In this document: piece by piece, positions 16,233 through 24,166 of the stretch
Layout of the letters: each line of letters begins with the position of its first letter
How positions within the stretch are numbered: position 1 is the stretch's first letter
Source: Rhizobium leguminosarum
GTDB taxonomy: Bacteria; Pseudomonadota; Alphaproteobacteria; Rhizobiales; Rhizobiaceae
DNA length: 64,000 nt
Direction of reading: 5' to 3'
Assembly: GCF_017876795.1 (NCBI RefSeq)
Contig: NZ_JAGIOR010000001.1
Span: forward strand, 2,072,501 to 2,136,500
The notes under the pieces: generated by a model
What the model was told of the DNA's origin: nothing
What the model saw: the letters and a program-made list of their open reading frames with translations, nothing else
Database searches by the model: none
Program-made: the position numbers and the translations under genes

Positions 16233-17390
16233 TTACCTGGAACCAAAGTAAGCGTCATTTTGTTTGGCTTCTGTCACGAGAGCAGGAGTTGATCGATGGT
16301 TGGCAGGCGGGCGGACCTCGTCGTTCTGAGCGACGCGGATAGAAGTTTTCTCGAATCTCAGGTTCGCCGGCTTAAAGCGCCACGCTCCTTATCGGATCGC
16401 TGCCGGATGGTCTTGCTGTGCGCGCAGGGTCTGCAAAGCAAGGACGTTGCCGAACGCCTGGGCGTTCATGAGCACACGGTTGGCAAATGGCGCCGCCGGT
16501 TCGTACAGGATGGTATGGAAGGGTTGACGGATGAATATCGTGCCGGCCGACCGCGAACTGTCTCCGACGCGCAGGTTGCCCAGGTCGTCGAACGTACCTT
16601 GAACACCACCCCCAAGGATGCCACGCACTGGTCCATCCGTTCGATGGCAGCCGATAGCGGACTGTCGCATACCACCATTCGTCGGATTTGGACCGCATTC
16701 GGCCTGCAGCCGCACCGTGCCGAGACATTCAAGCTTTCCTCTGATCCGCTCTTCGTCGACAAGGTGCAGGACATCGTCGGCCTCTATATGTCGCCCCCGG
16801 ACCGGGCGATCGTGCTCTGCGTGGATGAGAAATCGCAAATCCAGGCACTGGATCGCGAGCAGCCTGTGCTGCCCATGGCGCCGGGTGTCGCCGAACGACG
16901 GACCCATACCTATGTCCGCAACGGCACGACATCGCTGTTCGCCGCGCTCGACATTGCCACTGGGGCAGTGATCGGCCATTGCTACAAGCGTCACCGGGCC
17001 ACTGAGTTCCTCGACTTCCTGAAGCGGATTGATGCCGAAATGCCCAATGGACCAGACGTGCATCTGGTGATGGACAACTATGCGACCCACAAGACGCCAA
17101 GGATCAAGGCCTGGCTCGCGCGCCGCCCGCACTGGCATGTTCACTTCACGCCAACGTCGGCATCCTGGATCAATCAGGTCGAGCGCTGGTTCGCAGAGTT
17201 GACGCGAAAACAGTTGCAGCGCGGCGTACACCGATCCACCGCAGAGTTGGAAGCCGACATCGACGCCTTCATCGAAAGTCACAACGAAAACCCAACCCCA
17301 TACAAGTGGGTCAAATCCGCCGACCAGATCCTCGCATCCGTCAAGCGATTCTGCCAAAAGACAATGAACCGAACTTCAGATTCAGGTGAC
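16232..17390 (+). mobile_element. IS630-family element, copy 2 of tandem pair
   Basis: 1159 bp, head-to-tail with copy 1 and separated from it only by TA (16230-16231). Its right TA is at 17391-17392. It differs from copy 1 at two places seen in the left noncoding end: GTTACC instead of GTCACC at the tip, and GGCTTCTG instead of GGCTTTTG. Confidence 0.9.
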
Positions 17391-17393
17391 TAG
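16296..17393 (+). CDS. IS630-family transposase, copy 2
   Basis: 365 residues, identical in protein sequence to copy 1, with the same HTH and DDE motifs. The stop TAG at 17391-17393 again uses the TA target duplication, completed here by a chromosomal G. The same AGCAGGAGTTGATCG leader with a Shine-Dalgarno-like AGGAG precedes the ATG in both copies. Confidence 0.95.
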   Translation: MVGRRADLVVLSDADRSFLESQVRRLKAPRSLSDRCRMVLLCAQGLQSKDVAERLGVHEHTVGKWRRRFVQDGMEGLTDEYRAGRPRTVSDAQVAQVVERTLNTTPKDATHWSIRSMAADSGLSHTTIRRIWTAFGLQPHRAETFKLSSDPLFVDKVQDIVGLYMSPPDRAIVLCVDEKSQIQALDREQPVLPMAPGVAERRTHTYVRNGTTSLFAALDIATGAVIGHCYKRHRATEFLDFLKRIDAEMPNGPDVHLVMDNYATHKTPRIKAWLARRPHWHVHFTPTSASWINQVERWFAELTRKQLQRGVHRSTAELEADIDAFIESHNENPTPYKWVKSADQILASVKRFCQKTMNRTSDSGD

Positions 17394-17436
17394 CATGCCG
17401 CTGCGAATCTGGCGGGTCTTACGGCCATCGGCGCGT

Positions 17437-18603
17437 TCAGCCGGTGCCGATTTCTCGGCTTGAGCCTTGCCCCGATATGATCGACGCGTTCACATCGTTG
17501 ATGTCGCGCTTGCCGCAGAGCGCCATGGTGATGTCCATCTCCTTGCGGATGATGGCGAGCGCCAGCGATACGCCCTCCTTGCCCATGGCGCCGAGGCCAT
17601 AGAGGAAGGGGCGGCCGATATAGGTGCCCCTGGCGCCGAGCGCCACGGCCTTCAAGACGTCCTGCCCGGAGCGGATGCCGCCGTCGAGGTGGATCTCGAT
17701 GCGGTCGCCGACGGCATCGACGATCGCGGGGAGCATGCTGATGGAGGAGGGGGCACCGTCCAGCTGGCGGCCGCCGTGATTGGAGACGACGATCGCATCG
17801 GCGCCGGTATCGGCGGCGGCCTTCGCATCCTCCGGATCGAGCACGCCCTTGATGATCAGCGGGCCGCCCCATTGCTCCTTGATCCAGGCGACATCGGCCC
17901 AGGAGAGCCGGGGGTCGAACTGCTCGTGTGTCCATTCGGCAAGCGAGGTGATGTTGGAGACATTTTTCGCATGGCCGATGATATTGCCGAAGGTGCGGCG
18001 CCTGGTCTTGAGCATATCCAGGCACCAGAAGGGCCGGGTCGCCATCTGCCAGACATGTTTCGGGGTGAATCTTGGCGGCGCCGACAGGCCGTTGCGCAGG
18101 TCCTTGTGACGCTGGCCGAGGATCTGCAGATCGGCCGTCAGCACCAATGCCGAGCACTTGGCGGCCTTGGCGCGGTTGATGAGGCCAAGGACGAAATCCT
18201 TGTCCCTCATCACGTAGAGCTGGAACCAGAAGGGGCGCGTCGTCACCGAAGCGACATCCTCGATCGAGCAGATGCTCATGGTCGAAAGCGTGAAGGGAAC
18301 GCCGAACTCCTCGGCGGCGCGCGCCGCCAGCATCTCGCCATCGGCATGCTGCATGCCGGTCAGGCCGGTTGGGGCGAGTGCCACCGGCATCGACACTTTC
18401 TGGCCGATCATTGTCGTTTCCAGCGTGCGGTCGGTCATGTCGACCATCACCCGCTGGCGCAGCTTGATCCCGCTGAAATCACTCTCGTTCGCCTGATATG
18501 TGGATTCCGTCCAGGCGCCCGAATCCGCATAATCGAAAAACATCTTCGGTACACGCCGCTGTGCGAGCTTTTTCAGATCGGCGATGGTGAGCGGAGTGGC
18601 CAT
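17437..18603 (-). CDS. lldD: FMN-dependent L-lactate dehydrogenase LldD
   Basis: 388 residues, as usual for LldD. FMN-dependent alpha-hydroxyacid dehydrogenases oxidise L-lactate to pyruvate and pass electrons to the quinone pool. Visible motifs: FDYADSGAWTE, MPVALAPTGLTGM, PFWFQLYVMRD, LSWADVAWIKEQWGGPLIIKG, the active-site VSNHGGRQLDGA and the FMN-binding HLDGGIRSGQDVLKA...IGRPFLYGL. The start at 18603 (MATPLTIADL) has GAAGG upstream; an open frame continues to 18645 without support. The IS630 pair ends 46 bp beyond the stop, so the gene seems complete but its 3' flank has been rearranged. Confidence 0.93.
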   Translation of the reverse strand: MATPLTIADLKKLAQRRVPKMFFDYADSGAWTESTYQANESDFSGIKLRQRVMVDMTDRTLETTMIGQKVSMPVALAPTGLTGMQHADGEMLAARAAEEFGVPFTLSTMSICSIEDVASVTTRPFWFQLYVMRDKDFVLGLINRAKAAKCSALVLTADLQILGQRHKDLRNGLSAPPRFTPKHVWQMATRPFWCLDMLKTRRRTFGNIIGHAKNVSNITSLAEWTHEQFDPRLSWADVAWIKEQWGGPLIIKGVLDPEDAKAAADTGADAIVVSNHGGRQLDGAPSSISMLPAIVDAVGDRIEIHLDGGIRSGQDVLKAVALGARGTYIGRPFLYGLGAMGKEGVSLALAIIRKEMDITMALCGKRDINDVNASIISGQGSSREIGTG

Positions 18604-18717
18604 GAATTGAACCTTCAATCTGATTCCGGCTGTCGCTGGTAACATGGTTTCGCAGCAGTATTATGGGAAATGGGCGCGTGAGGCAGCTTCGCACGGCCGA
18701 TTGGGGCAATGGGCGTG

Positions 18718-20028
18718 TTAGCGAAGCGCTGCCTTCAGGGCGACGCCTGCCACATAGGTCTCGGCAATCGCCCGGTCGTCGCCCATCGTCTGCAGCAGGA
18801 AGAGTTCCTCGGGCAGTGTCTTTACCACCTCCATCTTCAGCGCCATCGCCGGGGTCGCCGCCGCGTCGAGGACGACGAGATCGGCTTCGGTGCCGGGTTC
18901 CAGAGTGCCGATCCTGTCCGCCAGCGACAGCGCTTCGGCATTGCCGCGTGTCATCAGGTAATAACTTTCCAGCGGGTTCAGCCGTTCGCCGAGCAATTGC
19001 TGGATCTTGTAGGCCTCATCCATCGTCCTTAGCATCGAATAGCTGGAGCCGCCGCCAATATCTGTGGCGACGCCGATGCGGACCGGCTTTTCGCGCCGTG
19101 CCAGAGCCTTCAGCGGGAACAGGCCGGAGCCGAGGAAGAGGTTCGAGGTCGGGCAGTGGACGGCGACGGCGCCCGTCTCGCTCATGACATCGGCTTCGCG
19201 CTCAGACAGGTGGATGGCGTGGCCGAAGAGGCTTTTCGGCCCGAGCAGGCCGTAGCGGGCATAGATGTCGGTATAGTCGATCGCATCGGGATAGAGTTCG
19301 CAGGTGAATTTGATCTCGTCGTGGTTTTCCGAAAGATGCGTCTGGATGTGCAGGTCGGGAAATTCGCGGGCAAGGGCTGAGGTTGCTTCCATCTGCGCCG
19401 GCGTCGAGGTGATGGCGAAGCGCGGGGTGATGGCGACGTGGTTGCGGCCCTTGCCGTGCCAGTCCGATATTACCTGGCGGGTTTCGTCATAGCCCATTTC
19501 GGGCGTGTCGAGCAGGCCCTGCGGGGCATTGCGGTCCATCATCACCTTGCCCCCGACCATGCGCATATTGCGCTTCATCGCCTCGGCGAAGAAGGCGTCG
19601 GCCGAGGTTTTGTGCACGGAGCAATAGGCGGCCGCCGTCGTCGTGCCATGGCGGATCAGCTCGTCGTAAAAATGCGTGGCGATCCTTTCAGCATGCGCGG
19701 TTTCGACGAAGCGGCATTCCTTAGGGAAGGTATAGGTGTTCAACCATTCGAGCAGGTTGGCGGCGTAGGAGGCGATCACCTGCATCTGTGGAAAATGCAG
19801 GTGCATGTCGATGAAGCCGGGCATGATCAGATGCGGGCGGTGGTCGATCTCGGCCGTGCCCTCGGCTGCTTTTGCCTTGACGTCGGCATAGGAGCCGACC
19901 GCAGCGATCAGCCCGTCCGTCATCAGCAGGCCGCCGTCCTCCTCGTAGAGATAGCTTTGGCTGTCGGCCAGACTCAGCGGCGCGCGATGGAACGAAAGCA
20001 GGCGGCCGCGCAGGAGTGTCGTCGTCAT
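18718..20028 (-). CDS. guaD: Guanine deaminase
   Basis: 436 residues. The amidohydrolase converts guanine to xanthine. Metal ligands are visible in PGFIDMHLHFPQM, QTHLSENHDE, HAIHLSEREADV and ATDIGGGSSYSML; the substrate region CRFVETAHAERIA is typical of GuaD. It overlaps puuD upstream by 4 bp (ATGA at 20025-20028), giving a puuD-guaD operon on the minus strand. Xanthine produced here feeds XdhAB, encoded 5 kb upstream on the same strand. Confidence 0.95.
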   Translation of the reverse strand: MTTTLLRGRLLSFHRAPLSLADSQSYLYEEDGGLLMTDGLIAAVGSYADVKAKAAEGTAEIDHRPHLIMPGFIDMHLHFPQMQVIASYAANLLEWLNTYTFPKECRFVETAHAERIATHFYDELIRHGTTTAAAYCSVHKTSADAFFAEAMKRNMRMVGGKVMMDRNAPQGLLDTPEMGYDETRQVISDWHGKGRNHVAITPRFAITSTPAQMEATSALAREFPDLHIQTHLSENHDEIKFTCELYPDAIDYTDIYARYGLLGPKSLFGHAIHLSEREADVMSETGAVAVHCPTSNLFLGSGLFPLKALARREKPVRIGVATDIGGGSSYSMLRTMDEAYKIQQLLGERLNPLESYYLMTRGNAEALSLADRIGTLEPGTEADLVVLDAAATPAMALKMEVVKTLPEELFLLQTMGDDRAIAETYVAGVALKAALR

Positions 20029-21263
20029 TGTTTCTTGCCTTCGACTGCGCTCTCGAACCAGGCGACGAGCAGCTTGCGTTCGTCCGGCGTGACGTCGGTG
20101 ATGTTGCCGGGCGGCATGGCATGGCTGCGGCCCGCCTGTATATAGATTTCGCGGGCATGGGCGGCGATTTCTGCGTCGTTGTCGAGCACCACACCCTTTG
20201 GCGGCCGGACAATGCCCTCATAGACGGGCTCGGCCGCGTGGCACATGGAGCAGCGCGTCGAGACCAGCTGCTTGACGGCGGAGAAATGCGGATCACCGGC
20301 AAATTGCTGGAAGGCGGGTGCTACGGCCGCCGCATCCGTTTCTCCGGTCAGCAGTTTCGGCACGGTCGAAAGCCACATGATCAGGATGAAAAGGATGACG
20401 GTGACGATCCACGTCCAGGTTGGTCGGCCTTTCCTGGCGTGCGTGGTGTTGAACCAGTGGCGGATGGTGACCCCCATCAGGAAGACAAGGGCTGCGATCA
20501 CCCAGTTGAATTGCGTTCCGAAGGCCAGCGGATAGTGGTTCGACAGCATGAAGAAGATGACCGGCAGGGTCAGGTAGTTGTTGTGTAGCGAGCGTTGTTT
20601 GGCGATCTGACCGTATTTGGGATCGGGCGTGCGCCCGGCGATGAGATCGGCGACGACGATCTTCTGGTTCGGGATGATGATCATGAAGACGTTGGCCGAC
20701 ATGATCGTCGCGGTGAAGGCGCCGAGATGAAGGAAGGCGGCGCGGCCGGTGAAAAGCTGCGTATAGCCCCAGGCCATGACGACGAGCACGACATAGAGCA
20801 CCGCCATCAACCCCCAGGTATTTTTGCCCAGCGGGGATTTGCAGAGCAGGTCGTAGACGATCCAGCCGAGGCCAAGCGATGCCAGCGAGATCAGGATCGC
20901 GACGAGCGGGCTGATATCGAGCACATGGCGATCGATGAGGAAAAGGTCGGCACCGCCATAATAGACGATGCAGAGCATCAGGAAGCCGGAAATCCAGGTG
21001 AAGTAGCTCTCATATTTGAACCAGGTCAGGTGCTCCGGCATCTGGGCAGGCGCCACCAGATATTTCTGGATATGATAAAATCCGCCTCCATGGACCTGCC
21101 ATTCCTCGCCGTAGGCGCCGGGCGGCAGATGCGAGCGTTTCACCAGCCCGAGATCGAGCGCGATGAAATAGAAGGACGATCCGATCCAGGCGATCGCAGT
21201 GACGACATGGAACCAGCGCGCCGCTAAGGCGAGCCATTCCCATGCTATGGCATATTCATACAT
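20025..21263 (-). CDS. puuD: Urate hydroxylase PuuD (membrane urate oxidase with cytochrome c domain)
   Basis: 412 residues. The N-terminal ~300 residues hold about eight membrane helices (from WFHVVTAIAWIGSSFYFIAL), and the C terminus is a cytochrome c domain with haem motif CSMCH (C-x2-C-H) followed by the Met-containing HAMPPGNITD. PuuD oxidises urate to 5-hydroxyisourate and passes electrons to the respiratory chain, replacing soluble uricase. No uaZ/uox-type gene is present in the window. It is the first gene of a puuD-guaD operon and supplies UraH and UraD. Confidence 0.95.
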   Translation of the reverse strand: MYEYAIAWEWLALAARWFHVVTAIAWIGSSFYFIALDLGLVKRSHLPPGAYGEEWQVHGGGFYHIQKYLVAPAQMPEHLTWFKYESYFTWISGFLMLCIVYYGGADLFLIDRHVLDISPLVAILISLASLGLGWIVYDLLCKSPLGKNTWGLMAVLYVVLVVMAWGYTQLFTGRAAFLHLGAFTATIMSANVFMIIIPNQKIVVADLIAGRTPDPKYGQIAKQRSLHNNYLTLPVIFFMLSNHYPLAFGTQFNWVIAALVFLMGVTIRHWFNTTHARKGRPTWTWIVTVILFILIMWLSTVPKLLTGETDAAAVAPAFQQFAGDPHFSAVKQLVSTRCSMCHAAEPVYEGIVRPPKGVVLDNDAEIAAHAREIYIQAGRSHAMPPGNITDVTPDERKLLVAWFESAVEGKKQ

Positions 21264-21551
21264 CGAGTTCCCCTAACTTCCTCCGACTCGTGACATTGCT
21301 GAAATTTTGGCGGGGAGGGAAGAGGAGATTCGGTTTTGCCGAAGCCGTCGACCGCAGTCGCATCGCAGATCTGCGGTCGCGTGCCTAAAAGCTGCCGAGA
21401 AGGCTGTGCATTATCTGTCCCAAATACGGAATACGCTAATTCAGCAAACCTTGAAACTACGACGACTCGATTACAGATATTTGCAGGCCGCCGGAATAAA
21501 ATAAGGACCGTTAGATCATCGGCGGCGCATTCATCGACGGAGAAGATGCCC

Positions 21552-21884
21552 ATGCGCAGCATTCTGACGTGTGTGATGATTGCGTATGCGTCGCTGGCGA
21601 CGGCTCACGACGCACCGACGGGGTGGAGTTATGACCCCTATTGTTGCAACGGCGACAGTCATAATGGCGATTGCCAGATGATCCCTTCGAAAAGCGTGGC
21701 GGTGACGCCGGGCGGATATCGAGTGACGCTGCTGCCGGGCGACCACCGGCTGGTCACGCATGCTCATGTCTTTCTGCTGCCGATGACGAAGGCGATGCAA
21801 TCGGGTGACAACGACTATCATCTCTGTCTGTTCCCGAACGAGGATACGCCGCGCTGTTTCTATGCGCCGGAGATGGGATATTGA
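21552..21884 (+). CDS. Secreted cysteine-containing protein, unknown function
   Basis: 110 residues. A signal peptide (MRSILTCVMIAYASLATAHD, cleavage near Ala-His) is followed by a short mature region with WSYDPYCCNGDSHNGDCQMI and a C-terminal CLFPNEDTPRCFYAPEMGY, giving several cysteines likely to form disulfides. The start at 21552 fits GGAGAAG at 21539-21545 better than the ATG at 21546, which abuts that site. The gene is divergent from puuD and otherwise alone. Family not recognised with certainty. Confidence 0.8.
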   Translation: MRSILTCVMIAYASLATAHDAPTGWSYDPYCCNGDSHNGDCQMIPSKSVAVTPGGYRVTLLPGDHRLVTHAHVFLLPMTKAMQSGDNDYHLCLFPNEDTPRCFYAPEMGY

Positions 21885-21959
21885 AGCGGGACTATAAAAC
21901 AGGATGATTTTAGGCCGGGTTGGCCCAAAAATCTGAATCCTGTTATACATCAGATAGTT

Positions 21960-22009
21960 AGAGCATGATGTCGTCCGAAAACCGCACACACTCTTCGGCA
22001 TCATGCTCT
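21960..22009. repeat. Inverted repeat (AGAGCATGATG palindrome)
   Basis: Arms AGAGCATGATG and CATCATGCTCT enclose CCGAAAA and TCTTCGG-type inner arms. This resembles the interspersed palindromes common between rhizobial genes. It lies between the 3' ends of the secreted-protein gene and the LysR gene, where its RNA hairpin could help to terminate both. Confidence 0.7.
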
Positions 22010-22053
22010 GAAAGATCGGACAGGTCGGAACCAGGCCCCGGACACCCGATGAA

Positions 22054-22950
22054 CTAATTCCCGGCCGCCTTCATCTCTTCGAGGATCCAGTTGCGGAAGG
22101 CCTTGATCTTCGGCACGTTGCGACGGTTTTCGGGATAGGCGAGCCAGTAGGCCTTGCCGTCGCTGCGGGTCAGTTCGAAGGGCTGGTAGAGCCGGCCGAG
22201 CGCGATCTCGGCGGCATAGAAGGCCGGGTTGAGAATGGCGACGCCGTGTCCCGACATCGCCGCATCGGCTTCCACCGCCTGGGAGCCGAGCTGGTTGCGC
22301 GGGCGGCGATCGAGATCCGTCTCGGCGACGCCGGCTGCCTCGAACCATTGTTTCCCCCAGATATCGCCGGCGTCGAAGAGATCGAACTTCAGGAGATCAC
22401 GCGGCTCCCTGATGCCGCCGGCCGATTCCGCCAGCTTCGGGCTCAGCATCGGGGTGAACTCCAGCCCCATCAGCCGGTGCAGGGTCAGCCCCGGCCAGTT
22501 GCCGTCGCCCCAGCGGATGCCGACATCGATCTGCTCGCGGGAAAAGTCGATGATATCAGAGGTCGCCTGAAAGCGCACCGCGATCGCCGGATGCTTCAAG
22601 TGGAAGGAGCCGAGGCGCGGCGCCAGCCATTTCGATGCGAAAGTATGGGTCGAGCTGATGGCGAGCGTGCCTTCGACACTGTCGCGCGCCGTCGCCATCG
22701 CATCGTGCAGCATGGCAAAGGCTTCGGTCACCTTCGGCGCCAGCCGCTCGCCGGTTTCCGTCAGCGCGATCTGACGGGGACGGCGCAGAAAGAGCGGCTC
22801 GCCGACATTCTCCTCCAGCAGTTTGATCTGGTAGCTGACGGCCGTCTGCGTCATGCCGAGTTCGTCGCCCGCCTTGGTGAAACTGCCGAGCCGGGCAGCG
22901 GCCTCGAAGACGCGCAGCGCATTCAACGGGAATTGTCTCGACAGTTTCAT
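22054..22950 (-). CDS. LysR-family transcriptional regulator, GcvA-like
   Basis: 298 residues. The N-terminal winged HTH (FPLNALRVFEAAARLGSFTKAGDELGMTQTAVSYQIKLLEE) is of the GcvA/AmpR type, followed by a substrate-binding domain (LAISSTHTFASKWLAPRLGSF). It stands between the puuD-guaD and xdh operons and is divergent from a DUF1127 gene, so it may regulate either the purine genes or its neighbour. The inducer is unknown. Confidence 0.92.
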   Translation of the reverse strand: MKLSRQFPLNALRVFEAAARLGSFTKAGDELGMTQTAVSYQIKLLEENVGEPLFLRRPRQIALTETGERLAPKVTEAFAMLHDAMATARDSVEGTLAISSTHTFASKWLAPRLGSFHLKHPAIAVRFQATSDIIDFSREQIDVGIRWGDGNWPGLTLHRLMGLEFTPMLSPKLAESAGGIREPRDLLKFDLFDAGDIWGKQWFEAAGVAETDLDRRPRNQLGSQAVEADAAMSGHGVAILNPAFYAAEIALGRLYQPFELTRSDGKAYWLAYPENRRNVPKIKAFRNWILEEMKAAGN

Positions 22951-23051
22951 GGATAAGTTCTCTTGATGCAGACAGACAGTCGTTCGATTGGAATTGCAGC
23001 ATTTTCGGCAGCAAACTGCAACTCATACCATCAATCTGACGAGGTGATGTC

Positions 23052-23255
23052 ATGGATTGCTCCACGATCGAAGAGAACCGGCCGCCGCAAAACATCGGCG
23101 TTTTCCGGCGTCTTGTCGGCAGGCTGGCGGGCAGCGCCAACCGTTTCTGCCGTCTGACCCGGCTCGATCTTTCCGCTACACCGGACCGCGTCAAGCGCGA
23201 TCTCGGTTTCCTCGACGGGCGCGAGCCCTTTTACGAGGACGAGCGTATGCGGTAG
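23052..23255 (+). CDS. DUF1127-like small protein
   Basis: 67 residues (RLTRLDLSATPDRVKRDLGFLDGREPFYE), with the short Leu/Arg-rich and KRDLGF-type pattern of DUF1127 proteins. GAGGTGAT at 23041-23048 is a good ribosome binding site. It is divergent from the LysR gene, a common arrangement in rhizobia, and its 3' end overlaps the convergent xdhC 3' end by 25 bp. Confidence 0.8.
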   Translation: MDCSTIEENRPPQNIGVFRRLVGRLAGSANRFCRLTRLDLSATPDRVKRDLGFLDGREPFYEDERMR

Positions 23256-24046
23256 GCGCCAAGCGCCGTCAAAATCTCGGCGGCGGTCATGGCGGCGATC
23301 ACTTCGGGTCGTTTGTCCCTGACCGCGGCACCGCCGATCGGCAGCGTCAGCCGCTCGATCCATGCGCGCTCCCCGCCACCTTCGCGGGAAAGCCAGCTCG
23401 CGAAAGTGGCGCGCTTGGTCGCCGAGCCGATCATGCCGGTATAGGCAAGATCGGTTCGCTGAAGCGCTTCGCGGGCGATGAGAAAGTCCAGAGCGTGGTC
23501 GTGCGTCAGGATGACGACCGCGCCGCCGGCCGGAATATCCTTCACCAGCGCCTCAGGCATCGGCACGAGCCGGGTCTTCGTCTCCGCCGGCAGATTGGCA
23601 AGCTCTTCCTGCCTGGTTTCGATGACTGTCACCGACAGTGGCAGCGGCGCAAGTGCAGCCGCCAGCGTGCGGCCGACATGGCCGGCGCCGAAGAGAAAGA
23701 CCTCGGGTAGACGCTCGATCTCGTCGGCAAGCCTGGCTTCGACTTCGTCCTTCAACGTCTGCGCCAGCCGGCGAAACCGCAACTGCGTGCGCCCGCCGCA
23801 GCACTGGCCGATCTCCGGGCCGAGCGGGATGTCCATGGCGGCGGTTCCGCCGGTTCCTGCGAGCATCTCCCGTGCATTCGCGATTGCCATGAATTCAAAT
23901 TGCCCGCCGCCGATCGTGCCCCACAGCGCGGTTGGCGAGACGAGCATGTAGGCGCCGGTCTCGCGTGGGGTGGAGCCTTGCGTGCCGGTGATGTCGACGA
24001 GGATGCTGTCGGGGTGGGCGGCGAGGAAGGAGGGGAGGTCGGTCAT
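23231..24046 (-). CDS. xdhC: Xanthine dehydrogenase accessory protein XdhC
   Basis: 271 residues. XdhC binds the molybdenum cofactor, promotes its sulfuration and inserts it into XdhB. Visible are the N-terminal ITGTQGSTPRETGAYMLV, GTIGGGQFEF, the CCGGRTQLRF cysteine pair, the Rossmann-like VFLFGAGHVGRTLAAAL and the C-terminal AYTGMIGSATKRATF...IGGAAVRDKRPEVIA. It follows xdhB on the same strand after a 120-bp gap holding a long hairpin. Confidence 0.95.
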   Translation of the reverse strand: MTDLPSFLAAHPDSILVDITGTQGSTPRETGAYMLVSPTALWGTIGGGQFEFMAIANAREMLAGTGGTAAMDIPLGPEIGQCCGGRTQLRFRRLAQTLKDEVEARLADEIERLPEVFLFGAGHVGRTLAAALAPLPLSVTVIETRQEELANLPAETKTRLVPMPEALVKDIPAGGAVVILTHDHALDFLIAREALQRTDLAYTGMIGSATKRATFASWLSREGGGERAWIERLTLPIGGAAVRDKRPEVIAAMTAAEILTALGAYRIRSSS

Positions 24047-24073
24047 GGAGAGATGGCCGATAGGTGTGCGGCT

Positions 24074-24115
24074 GTGTTACCCCCCTCTGTCCGGCAGGAC
24101 AGAGGGGGGTAACAC
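24074..24115. repeat. Perfect 19-bp inverted repeat between xdhB and xdhC
   Basis: GTGTTACCCCCCTCTGTCC, a GGCA loop and its exact complement form a 42-nt hairpin. The core resembles the CCCCTCTGTCC...GGACA palindromes scattered through rhizobial genomes. Lying between two co-oriented genes, it could attenuate xdhC expression or stabilise the upstream mRNA; there is no following T-run on the minus strand. Confidence 0.85.
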
Positions 24116-24166
24116 CCGCCCCGCCGGTCCTGCTCGAGCAATAAACCAGCCGGACGCCTTCCCATT

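Noticed and set aside
17467..18642. 391-codon frame on the plus strand opposite lldD
   Set aside because: Composition mirrors lldD codons; lldD has full FMN-enzyme motifs.
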